Below are positions 12,300 through 25,300 of a stretch of DNA of 64,000 nucleotides, in pieces. Source of the stretch: Phoenix dactylifera (taxonomy: Eukaryota > Streptophyta > Magnoliopsida > Arecales > Arecaceae); assembly GCF_009389715.1 (NCBI RefSeq), contig NC_052404.1, positions 7,896,745 through 7,960,744 on the forward strand, given 5' to 3'. The notes under the pieces were generated by a model. It was not told the DNA's origin, ran no database searches, and saw only the letters and a program-made list of their open reading frames with translations. The position numbers were made by a program, and so were the translations under genes. The number at the start of each line of letters is the position of its first letter. Position 1 is the stretch's first letter.

Positions 12300-12775
12300 T
12301 AATCAGTACACACTACATAGTCAGAGGATACACAGGAAGCAAATTAGTCATTTAGCAAGTCAATAAACACATATAGATAAATCAATACATAGTTTTCAGA
12401 ATATAATGTTCATCAGTACATAGTACATGATCAAGTGATGCATACTTAGCAAATTAGCCATCTAATAACTTAATACACACATTACAGTAAATCGATACAT
12501 AGTTTATAGAATCTCATGCTCACTAGTACGCACTACATAACCAGATGATATATATTCGTCAACTTCTTGATACATACTACAAGTTTCTTTGATACTGATT
12601 TAAGACACATCTTCAAGTGAATCGATATATAATTTTCAAAATATACTTCAAAGCCAAGTAATATAGACTAAGATTAAATCATCTAACGAGCCAATATATA
12701 CATTTCGGTAAATCAATATACACTTTCTAAACACACGATGTTCATCGGTACTAATACATGGTGCATAGCCTTCTA
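12300..12775. repeat. Diverged tandem repeat, about 110-bp period, four copies
   Basis: Copies start near 12304, 12415, 12524 and 12652. Shared blocks include CAGTACAnACTACATA, AAATCAATACATAG and GTTCATCAGTAC. Divergence is high, so this is an old satellite-like fragment. Confidence 0.6.
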
Positions 12776-13393
12776 GTTTTATCTAATATAAGAAATTATA
12801 TACATTTTATATTTGGTATTTGCACTAATTTTTTTCAGTAAAATAATTATTTCTCAAAATTCAAATCTTTCAAAATTTCTGCCCAAAAAAGCTTCTACCG
12901 TATAAAATATGTTGTATTAAATAAATACTGATTTGGATAATGATGACCATATCGAACCACAGTTTGTTCTTGAAATATCAATCAAGGTTTTTAGGCTATG
13001 ATGACCGAATAGTTTACAAGTTTACCTTATCACAACAGAACAATTACTATACAATAACGGCTAATGAGAATTCAGATTGATCAGCAGTACAAGTGCATGA
13101 AGATAATCTAAGTAAATTAAACTAAGAGTTGCCTTGATATTCTCTATTCTCAATCAGCATTCGTGTTGAAGGATGGCAAAAGAATTGCAACAGCAGCATG
13201 TAGTGAGCTCGGAAGCTTTTAAATATTGGAAGGTGGCTTCATGACATCCAATCAGAATGTGGTCTCCATGGGGCCGTCACAAACTTCTCCACAGTTCCAA
13301 CAGGAAAGGCTTCTCATGAACCTCTTACGCTCAAACGAGGGTGGTGGGAAGCACTTAGGAATGTTTTGTTCACTGCAAATTGTGGAAAAGATC

Positions 13394-16300
13394 TCATAGC
13401 TCGTCGTGAATGGAGGGTCGACTTGCGTTCACATCTTCAAGTTTCTCCTGCAGTTCCTGCCGCAGTTACCAGGATTCCATTATAAGATCCGAGTTACAAG
13501 AAAAGAGGCATATCACAATAATTAAAAAGTTCAAGCACGTACCTTTAACTTCTCTTCTAGACATAGGCCTGGAGTTGATAGTATAGCTACATACCTGACA
13601 TGGGCAACGTTAAACATGAGAAAAGATGATCATGAGAAGAAAGGTTAGAATGATGGAAGATTTGCGTACTCGCATCGGCTTGGTTCATCAACATCCATAA
13701 GCTCATCTTTCAGTCCACACCTAAGCCTAACCTGGACAAAATGTGAGCAATCAGAACCGCTACCTTAAGAAATCTCATACAAGGTTGATAAGGAAATTCA
13801 AACAGTACCTTTAGAGTTCTATCAGGGCCATTCCAACATCTATCTCCATTGGAAAACAGCATGACTCTGTATGACTCCTCAAATTTATCCCAGTACCTGC
13901 ATATAATAAAATGAGATAGCATCCAACCAAATCAAGTAGATATATTTTCATCTTGTTAGAATGTGGCACGAACACTACCCTGCCATACCATAATATGACC
14001 CAGCAACCACTAGCGACATTATTCCTTAAAACAGATAGAGATTCCCGGAGAGACCCATAGAGAACTAAAGTTATTCAAATACAGGTTAAGCTAGGCTCAT
14101 GAAGGTCAATTGGTAAAACAACTGTCTTTTGCCCTTTTTACTCTCCCTATCCTTAAATTAGTGTCATTGCTACAATATTCTCTTTTGATGCGATTGAAAG
14201 ATTCTAAAGTTTTTGCGATAATCAAAGAAGACTTCATTTCAAAGGTTACAAAGGTCCCAAATTAAAATTAACAGAAAAAAATTGGAAATAATGGTCGGTG
14301 GACACTACTATGTTCCTTTTAATGCTTCTACATACACAGATATGAATGATGAAATATCAGAAAACATGCAGGCCCTTGGGCCAGTATGGTGGTGTTATGT
14401 AATGAGAAACTTTCTTATAAGAGCCCCTTGTTTTTTGCCAAGGAATATTTTATCAGTGATACAAAAAATTGGGTATAACATATAATGGTCAATGGACATT
14501 ACCATATCATGCTTTTTAATGCTTCTATGTACACAGATATGAATGGTCAAATATCAGAAAACATGCAGACCCTTGGGCTAGTATGGTGTTGTTTATGTAA
14601 TGTGGAACTTCCTTATTAGAGCCCCTTGTTTTTTGCCAAGGAAGATGGGTTATCAGTGATACAATTTTTTTTAATATAAACAAAGCATCTCTAGAACTTA
14701 CCCCAATTGCGTGGTACTGTGCCCTTCAATCTGAGAGGCTTTCTTAAATGGACAGACCTTATAGACATACCTACCAACAAGAATTTCCAAAAGCCACAAA
14801 AATAGGATGAAATAACAAGAACTGTGATAATCATACTATTTTGAGCACACTTAAAAGAATGGTGTGTACAGTATACATACTTGTTCTGCTTGGTCTCAAA
14901 GCAACGATCATAGAATGAATAAAATTCTTTATCCTTGCCTAGCAAGAAAATTTCAAACTTCAGAAAACTATTGTTGTTTAACTTAAGTCATAAACATGAC
15001 CATATTCTCACACAAGCAATTAAAGAAATAAAGTAGAAACAGCGTAATTTACAAACTACTTATCTTGCACTTGCAAATTAATATAAACAATATAAGAACC
15101 ATCTGGCCTATCACCTTATAGACAACCACATGATGACAAAAAAAAGGTTTTTGTATTTGTGCTATCATCAAATATTACGGATTTATAAGAACAAAGGTGA
15201 GTTTTGCATGTGATCTAGCACCCTAATATTAAGTTTCCTACATATTGCATGCAATTTAAAAAGCACAGCCTTCCATCATGCCCTAAACATTAAAAAGAAC
15301 CAGCGGCTTGCAAGTGTGCTGGCTCTATCCACCACCAACACTTTTGAATTCCTCACCCATTACAAAGCTCGCTAGCCAACCTGCTCCTTGAAAACTAAAA
15401 GGGTACCTCTGTTCCTCCGTGTCTTTCAGACATGTCAAATCTATTGCAGTCAAAAATATGATTGCAACCATAGGATGTTTTTGGCATGCACCAATGCACA
15501 TGGTATGAAAAATCTCTGTAGCCTCACAAAAATTACAATAGCTTTGTCATGAAATTCACAGGCGATGTTAATCATATTACTTTTCGGATCAGCATACCTA
15601 TTATATATAAAGAGAGTTGCAAGATTGTTTACAGTTTGAAGTTTGTCTCCTCTATCCTTAATGCTGTCTCCTCTTTTCTTTCATTCTTGTATCATCCTTA
15701 AAACTAAAAAAGAACTTTAAATAATAGAACAGTATCCAGCTTAGTACCAAAGTACCTAATCATTGGGAGAAAAAACAAAAATGGTCATACATCAACTGCA
15801 TGGCTAAAACCCATGGAGTAATTTGGTCACCCCATGGTTTGATCAAAATCAGCCAGCAATTTACTCTCTTTCATCAATTATTATATGCTCAAACAGAAGT
15901 TTATTTTGTTAAAATGAAAAGGTTGCACTTCTGTTCAATAATCAACTTTACCTGAGCGCACTCAGTTTCTTTATAACTGCATGGTATTAGGCTGTGATAT
16001 GATCCTGTATTTGTTGTACATGTGCATTTTATCTATCTCTTGTTGGCTGTTCTGGTATGAGCAGAAGGTTGTTTATGTCATAGCTTGGACAAAGATCTAC
16101 ATTATACATGTCTTACATGTCTTGTAAGGACATGCTATAGTTGGGGGCCACAATTTTACATCTTCAAGATTAAACTTCCGGGCATCCTTGAAGGAAACTA
16201 ATAATTTCAGAAGTTACCGACCACCATAAAATCAAACAAAGCAATGTCATATGAAGTGATCTTGGTGTGGAATTTTATAATGGTGGAGGACAGTGAACTG

Positions 16301-19300
16301 GATGAGTCTGTCAAAAATTTGATCATTTCATGTATCTCTAGTTCCCTGCGTCATAACCTTGGATAAAGCCACAGCTCCATATAAACAACATCACAACAAC
16401 AAAAGGCAAAAGCCCTCCTCAAGACTGTACCAAGATTGATTATGTTGAAGAGAACATTGTGAAGGAATGAATCTATGAGCTTATGTTGAAAACATGCATG
16501 ATACGCATAGGAGAGTGTAGGCAAGACATTTAAAAAGTATAAAGTGATAAAAAAATCAGAACAAAATCTTGAAGAAACACAAATACTGCATGATAATTAT
16601 CAAAACCTTCTTCCCCCCCTTTAGATGGTAATGCAGGATAGTATAAATATGACAGAAGCATTCTATAACCTTATTATCTTCTGACTTCACAAACAGGTGC
16701 ACAAGGATGCACACATGAGAACAGATGTTCATTACCAAATCAAATTCTCATTATAATATACTTACCAAAATCATGTTTCAACTTTTCACTTAGACTGGAT
16801 ATTCTTGATTGTATTTTAGACAACTTCGAGCTTGAGTCCTCATATTTTTTTCTGACAGTATCAGCTTCTGCATAAATTACAACATAAGACTGCATGATTC
16901 TCATTCTTTGTCACTGATATGATTTTGCAAAGAAAAAGAATACCTGATATGTTTACTGGACTTTTGAAAAAGTTGATAGCTTGAAAAACATTACTGAAAG
17001 TCTGTTGAATCTTGTCCAGCCATGATGAGCTACCAGAGGAAGTTAAATCTAAAAAAATGAACAACAATTAGCGCACACATAATCAACCCCGGACATGTTT
17101 TCTAAGCACCGTAAGTATTGAGTTTATTCAATGTGATGGAAAACTTTTGTTGCCCTCACAGGAAACTACAAACAAAAACCTGAATAGTCAGTTTTGTCAT
17201 TTTCATCAGAGCTGTCGGTTCCAGCAGGCTCTTCGTGATCTCCAAATTCCATATCTGGGTCATCTTCAAAATCATCATCATCAAAGTTATGATCTTCATC
17301 ACTATATGAGTTATAACCACCATGATTTTCTTCTGGAATATCTTCATCATGTTCATGTCCTTGCTCTTTTGCAGTGTCAACTCCATCCTCTTCCTCTGCA
17401 GCATTTTCCCCTGTCCAGCGAGAAGCTACATGACGGCCCAACTCTTCTCTCGACAATCCTTCGGTACTGTCAAGAACTTGCCCCTGCTAGACTAGAACAT
17501 AGATGATTAATGCCAAAATACCAATCCATGAAAATTGACATGAATACTCTAACTAGAATTTATAAACCAGAATTCTTCTGTGTGATGTAATGAGTCAACA
17601 AAAGGTAAATAAATACAAAAATCTGAAGCAGCAATAGCACACACTTTACTAAACTGGTTTTCATATTGTTTTATAAGGTTACAAAGAAAATAATGCGATT
17701 ATTCTAGCAAGAGAAGAACCAGAATCCTTTCAACTTCATTTGTTTCTTCATTGATCTTGTTGCTAGATATCAGGTAAACTAATACTGGTTATAAATATTA
17801 TTTCAAACAATGGTTCTTTCATATGTGAGTTAATTATTTTTTTATAATAATAAAAAAAGATAGTAGAAGATTATAGATGCAACATCATGTAAATAATACA
17901 ATATAAGTTTCTTGATAGCCTGAGTTTCCTATTAAATCCAACATTGTGTTATCATTGCTTATGATGTCATATTTTAATCAAATATGGCCCTTCCTTGACT
18001 TATAGACCAAGCTTTTTTTCAAGTACAAAACTGAAAGTTGCAAATAACCACAGAAATTTAAAACTTTTCCAGATTTCATTATCCCATTTCACAAGTTACC
18101 CTAGAAACTCTACGATTATTTCTACAATTGCTTTTTGAGCATATGATATACGCCAAATAAAACATGCACTGCATGATGAGCCCATGTACTCAAAGGTTAA
18201 ATTGTGAGGATGTATACCTAAATATTTTTGCATTATAAATACAAAATGTCATGAAGTAATAACATGGCATTTGACTTAGAGTAAATATTATTCGGGATGC
18301 ACACTGGGCGAGGCCAGCCCATGGCCCACTCGACCCAGCCCACATTAGGATAAGACTGGGTCAACATTTCTATGGTTGGGCCAAAGCCTAGGTTACAAAT
18401 TTTGATACTGATTTAATAACAAGCTTAGCTTGGGCCAATGATTTATGATATCAATAGCCCAACCTGGCCTGGCCCAATAATTATATAGCATATATATATA
18501 TTTGGTTACATTACACAACTATAGTAAAAATATGATACTAAAAATTGTCTATCATATAGGTAAAAATACTAATCCTTGAAGGAATTATTCTTCGAAGTAA
18601 GGATTATATAAAATTATTAACATAGATTTGGCATTATAAAATGACTATATAAGGGGAATGAGGGTGTTCTTTCTTTCTTCAAATTTTGATTTGTTGCTAA
18701 TTTGGGCTGGCCCGATATCAACTTGAGCTCACTTGTAACATATTGGGCTGAGCTTGGTCCCATGCATGTTATGTTGCGCATAGACTGGGCTGAGCTCGGG
18801 CCAGCTGTCTAGTAACCTGCGCCAAGCGTGAGGCCACCTATGGCCTACCCCAACCTGCCTGATGTTCATCCCTAAAATTATAATTTAAGCCAAGGCATGT
18901 ATAAGAAGCATGTGCCTGAGCCTCTGCCTCTGCTTGGAATATAAATTTTTAAAACTACAAGAAGTTCAAAATACAATATGATTTACCACTGTGCAAGTGT
19001 AATGAGAACATGAAAAGACACAACTTTTGGTTTTCGCTTTATGAGCATGTTGACAAGTTTGCCATGCTTCTATTAAGAACAAATTTGATGATAGCCAAAT
19101 TCTCAATTGATCTCTCTGAAGTTTCTGGTTCTCACCCATCATGGCTTTTTGCCAACATGAGAACAGCAAATTAAACCAGTAAAAGTACCTCAAAAATATT
19201 AAAGATAGTTGAACAAATTCAACATCAACACTCATCAATGATCTGCAGAATTTTGCCTTGGGGAACACATCTAAGACACCTCATATTGTTAGAATAAGGT

Positions 19301-22300
19301 TGGAAGAACCAAATTTGATAAAATGGAAGCATCAAGAATCAGTTATTCATATTACCTGTTCCAGCACATGACTGGAAGGTGCTTCCTTACTTCTAGTATA
19401 ATCATCAGTGTCAGCTTTCAGCATAGTGCTATCTTGGTCTCCGACCAAATGCTGACACAAAAATACAAAAGAACGTGAAAAAATAACCATTTTCCATGTA
19501 AAATTACATATTCTTTGAAACAACTAGGAGCATGTTACCTGCTTTTCCACATGACTGAAAGATGATTCTTCATTTGTATCATAAGTCTCATCTCCAGACT
19601 TGGCTATTGTATCATCAGTCTCATCTCCAGACTTGGCTATAGTGTCATCATGATCATTGGCTACCTGCCTCAATAAGCAAGAAAACATATGCCAATGAGG
19701 AAGAGAAAAGCTTATCATCAAAAATCAACATATAGAACAAAAATAGCACAAGAACTTGTAAATACCTTTCCCACTGCCTGACTATCAGATATCTCAGTTT
19801 CAGCGGTATAATCACTTTTCTCTTCTATTGCAGAATCATGGTGATCTTCCATTGCATCCTGTTAATAGAGTACAAAGTCAGGCATTAGCCAAAAGGGTGT
19901 TGCATAACCATGAACCCCAGAAGAATATGCACGACGTAAAACCATTGAGCAACTGGTAGCACCTGACAGATCCTTAGAGCTTATAACAGTAACAGAGGCA
20001 AGATGATTAATTAGTTAGGCAAACGTATACCAGCAGAGCCCATCCACTGTGTAGCTGATTATGGGCCTTACAGCAGACACCAGCAGATTGGGTTAGGTCT
20101 AGCAGCTAAAACCTGTAGAATGAAGGTTCAAGGCCACAGCCTGGTCTGTCAAGACCAAACAGGCCTTTACATCTCTAGTTTCGATGCACATATTCACTTA
20201 ATTTCTTAACCTCGTGGTGTTATTAATTATAACATATCTCACCACTAGGAAATCATCTTGGTTCCTGGGCCAAGTCAAGCAGGGGCTTCTATAAAAGGGA
20301 TCTTAACTAGGTAGCAGTTTGAGACTAGTAAATAAATAAATAAAGATCAGGTTGGAATCAGGTCCTAAAATAAAATCAAAATTAGATATACAAAGTGCTG
20401 ACAACCTAAGCAGCACTGAGCTTAATAATAGGCATAAAAAAAGCAGGCACAATTTATTAATATTAACTTAAGAGTATTGTTTAAGAACAGAACAATGGCT
20501 TCTCAAAAAGAAGAAGATTAGTGCAACATCGACGATGTAGACGTTGTGCTCTGGTCCTCCTAATTTTATTATCAGGTCCGATGTCTGAAGTTTCTGGGCA
20601 ATGCCTTAATATCTTCGTCTCTTGCATTTTACCAATTCCCTTTTTCATGACAAATTTCAAATATTCATCTTGACTAACTAAACTACGGAAATCTCTAATA
20701 GTATGGTCTCAAACCTACCGACACACAAGTAGGTAGCTAAATCCTGAAACAGCAGCTTATAAGCAAATTAAGAAATGGCAAAAGAAATACCTATCTGGGA
20801 AATACCTAGCCTAGACATAATATACTAGCTATTATTGCATAGAATATTATTCACATAATTATCACCACTAGTATATTTCAAAAATTAAATTAAAAAGATT
20901 CAAAATTCTAAGTTGAGATCAAAAAGTATATTGTAGTCTATGTACAATAGTAAGGTCACTAATAGATTGTTGAAATGATCACCTCAAGGTTAGTTGTACC
21001 GATATCAGGACCCATACGGGTTGGCTGATGGTATGGTACAATATGGTAACATGTCGTTCCAGTGCGTAGCAATAAAGGAAGAACCAGAGAGGGGGGTGGG
21101 AAGGGAGAAAAAAAGAGAGGAAGAGAGAGGGAGGGAGGGAGAGGGAGAGGGAGAGGGAGAAAGGGAGGGAGAGAGGGAGAGGGAAGGGGGGAGAGAGAAA
21201 GACTGAGAGAGATGGAAGGAGGGGGTTCTGGCCTTATCGAGACAACGGTCCTTGCTTCAGTACGAAACAAGGGTTCCTTTTTTATTTTTGTCGATTTCAA
21301 ATTGAAATCGGCAACCATTGCCGACTTCAATTAACTGAAGTCGGCAAAAATAAAAAAGGATCAACTTAATTGAAGTTGGCAATAATTGAAGTCGGCAATG
21401 GTTACTAACTTTAGTTTGAAGCTGGAAAAAAATCAAAGAGAGATCAATGCAATTGAAGTTGGCAATGCTTGCCGGCTTCAGTTCGAAGCCGGCAAAAACT
21501 AAAAAAAGGGAACCCCGTTTCAAAACGAATAGGGATCATTGTCTTGATGAGGTGGGAATCCCCTTCCTCCGTCTCTCTTAGCTTATCCATATCCCCCCCC
21601 TCCTCTCCTTCTCCCTCTCTCCCTCTCTCTCCTTCTCCCTCGCACCCTCCCTCGCCCGATTTTTCGAACCGAGGGGCGGAACCATGCCTGTCCACCTCCA
21701 GCATGGTTCGGTACACCCTAAACTGGATGGTTCGGATGGTACTGCCTTCTTTGGATCACCTTTATTTGGTTCCAAGTCATGCAGTACAAAGCATGCAATG
21801 CAACATTGTGGATTCACACCTTATGCATTGAAAATCAGGAAGCTAAACTACAATACACAATTCTAACATGCTGCTTTAGAAAATTTAAATGATAGATATA
21901 TTAGCACAGCTGAGCAACTGTTGCATTTTACTAAGAGTTCCCTTACATGTCTCATGGCAGGGTTTATTGCACTTAGCTGAAGAGTTTGTACAGGAATATG
22001 TTCAAGCTGGATTTCAAGACTGGTGGTTAGGCATAAAAATCGGTGAACATAAACCGTAAGATAATAGACAAGATAATGCGCCGAAAACCAAATATAAGAC
22101 ATTGAATGAAGCAATGCAATGACTATGCAAACCTGATTAGGTAATTCTGACAATTTCTCAGGAGCCTGATCACTGCTATCATGTGAAGATTCCTCAAATG
22201 CTTTCTTTGCCTCATTAGCTTTCCTTTCAGCTTCTTTGAGCCTAATTTCTTCCTCCTTTTTTTTACGTTCTTCCTCCTCTGCCTTCTCAATTCGTTCTTT

Positions 22301-25300
22301 TTGCTCTGCATGGAAGGTCAACAAAAAGCTATTGAAAGAAAAAGGACCTGGTTCATAGATTTTACCTTGTCCAAACCTTCTTGTTCAAATTATTAATCCT
22401 TTAAATCTATCACAACATGAAGATTTGAAAGTATGTGAAATTGTGAATGCCTTATTGGATATGCCTTTCTTCTTAAAATGGTTAATTCGACAGAGTGGAA
22501 AATTTTGAATCCTACTGTCTGAAAAAATGAGAGAGATATTCTAATAGTTAATACCTAAGAATTTTTTCTAAGTGGGGGAGCCTATGATAAGCCTTAAAAC
22601 CAAAAATCATCACACTTTAGAATACTAAAGTGGGGCAGATGGAGCTAATCCAGAAACTTTATAACACAATAAGTTACGATGACCACCAAATGCTCCAAGA
22701 TGAGGTAATCCAGTGATTTCCAATTTTAAAACCAGAAGGCAGATGGAGCTATAAATTATAGAGTTAATAATAATTTTTTTTTGAGGTGAATCAATAAAAA
22801 GTTGTAGTGGCTTAAACTTTAACTCAATCTTATTAGATTATTCAACATAATATATACGTTTTTATTTTCGAAACTCTAATGGATATTTTTCACATTTCTT
22901 AGCTTCTTTTTATCTATTTTTTTGTGTGCCATTCACTTTATTAAAAAACTTAGTGTAACTTCGAGCAACATTTGCCACAAGAATATTTTAGGCCAAACCT
23001 TGAGCATTGAAACTTTTAAGTATATCCAGTTCGACAAGATAAGTAAGTTCAAAGGACTCATGGCAGCCACATCAAGCAGTGAGGGCATCTTTAGATCTGG
23101 AAGAACTTACAAGATCATAACAATAAATGAGGATAGTAGCATTCCTGCTGTTACAAGAACCCACTAAGATTATTATGTCTAATTTAACTTCACCAGAGTG
23201 TAGCAGAAGCACCACAATTACATGAACTATTGACTACTTCTATAATCGAAAAAGCTGACTGTTTGAACAAGTAATGACAAGAGAGCACCTTTAAGCTTCT
23301 GAACAATCTCTTTGAGTATCTTCTCTTCACTTTTAAGTTTTAACAATTCTGCTTCATCTTTCGCAAATGCTTGTTTTGCCTCTTCCACTTCCTGCTTTCG
23401 AATAGTAATTCCATTCTGAAACATCGCTATCTTCTTCTGCAATTTCTCCCTGGCCACTTTACCAGCCTCCCAACATGTATTTGGACAGTTCACAATGCCA
23501 TTATATTCATCGCTCCCATCACAACAATCTGCATGAGAGAACATAAGGTGAAAAAAGAGGGACCAAGATCAATAAAACTGCAGTTTTGAAGATTACAGTG
23601 GTATGTCCTTGTGAAGGGACCACAGAGTTATCAAAGTTCAAAACTAGAATTTACAAAATAGAGAATTATTCGCAACAGATTAATCCAGCATGATAAAAAA
23701 TATAAAACAATCTTGCCGTCATACAAAATCTGTCCGTGTACAACCCTATGTTAGAAATCTCTCTCTCTCATCACATACACAAATTTAGATCATCATATAT
23801 CAATCTATGAAAGGGAGGGTACAGATTAAGGAAAACACTTGGCATAATAACTTGATAGAGCATATAATGATGGCATGTAATTGCAAGTTATGGCATTTAT
23901 GGGTATGAATTTAATTGAGATAACAAATGGCCTGCAAAGACAAACATCTTTCACACTTTAGTAGCTGATCCATACTAAGTATACGGTAAACTCTGAGTTG
24001 CAAGACCTAAAGATTTCATAGGCTATAAAGTTAGTTACCCCATTATATAAGCACCAAACTTGGCTTACATAGAAGATCTAATCATTCCAATGAATCCCTG
24101 TAACTTATGAAAAAACACTCTTGGTAACCTGGATCTAACATATCTTAATGGCCATATGACTGATTGATCCAAGACTACAACATGAAGCCTTACCATGATT
24201 TTTAAGAAACTTTTGTCCACCTTGCAGAATTGGAATTTTGATCCTTTTTCAGAAATTACTTGAATTCGGGGCTAGATGTCCTGGAAGCTTCCTTACCAAT
24301 TCTTCCACATCATCTTAGGCCTTCACTTCCTTTTTGGTCCTCTGACCCAAGTGATTCCTAGCTAGGGCCTCAATAATTATAAGTTCTACGCTTCTTTGAT
24401 GCACTTATATTCACCGTTATCCTTTCTATACCAAAAATCAATTCAACATTCTTCAAATACTCATCTTTTCTGCTTGAACCCTTCCAAATTCCAATCACTG
24501 ATATTTTGGGTTCATTGTTATCTTATATTTTTTTACCTAGTCTCCAAGATGCACAGTAATCACAAAACACTTCGGAACTATCTCTGCACATTCAGCATTT
24601 TCTTTATTTGACTTTGACTTTAGTTATCAGAGTCTATACCTCAATCTTCTCATTTTGCTAAATTAAATATCACTATGATGATTAAAGTATTCTATTCTTT
24701 CAGGAAAATGACTAATGATTAAAGTCATCTATCAACCATCAAATTTAGGCCACAAACTAAAAACTATTTACAATTTCACTAAACATAGCATTTACATATA
24801 ATCTATATCTTATGACATTTAGACCACTATCCTCCAAAGTTCACTCTGAAAAATCAATTACATTTGACCCCAGGCTTCCTCTACCAAACAATACTATATA
24901 ATCTACAAATATCATAAATCATGGAACATTGTTATCTTATAATTTTTTCCCCATTCTCAGAGATGCACAGTGATCGTAAAACACTTCAGAACTATCTCTC
25001 CACATTCAACATTTTCTCTAATTTGATTTTAGTTATCAGAGTTTATATCTCCATTTTTTTTCATATTTCTAAATTAAATATCACTATAGTGATTAAAGCA
25101 TTATTTTCTTTCAGCGGAATGATTAATGATTAAGTTAACCATCAAACTTAGACCACAGCCTAGAAACTATTTACATTTTCACTAAAAGTCAGATTTACAT
25201 ATAATTTATATCTAATGACATTTAGACCACTATCCTTCAAAGTTCATTCAGAAAAATGAATTGCATTTGACCCCAGGCTTCTTCTACCAAACAATACTAT

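Larger units (their letters stand above)
10369..13393. other. Promoter side of pyruvate kinase and intergenic repeats
   Basis: The first 150-250 bases are the leader and promoter of pyruvate kinase. Beyond lie a 21-bp tandem repeat, a GA microsatellite, a GA/CT inverted element and AT-rich diverged tandem repeats, listed separately. The 390-codon open frame at 10449-11621 runs through these repeats and is not a gene. Confidence 0.6.

Noticed and set aside
20959-21834. Several GA/CT-driven frames on both strands
   Set aside because: Translations are Arg/Glu/Gly or Pro/Ser/Leu runs of the microsatellite tracts.
22922-23167. 81-codon plus-strand frame inside intron 4 of glucosidase II beta
   Set aside because: No domain; lies between well-defined exons on the other strand.
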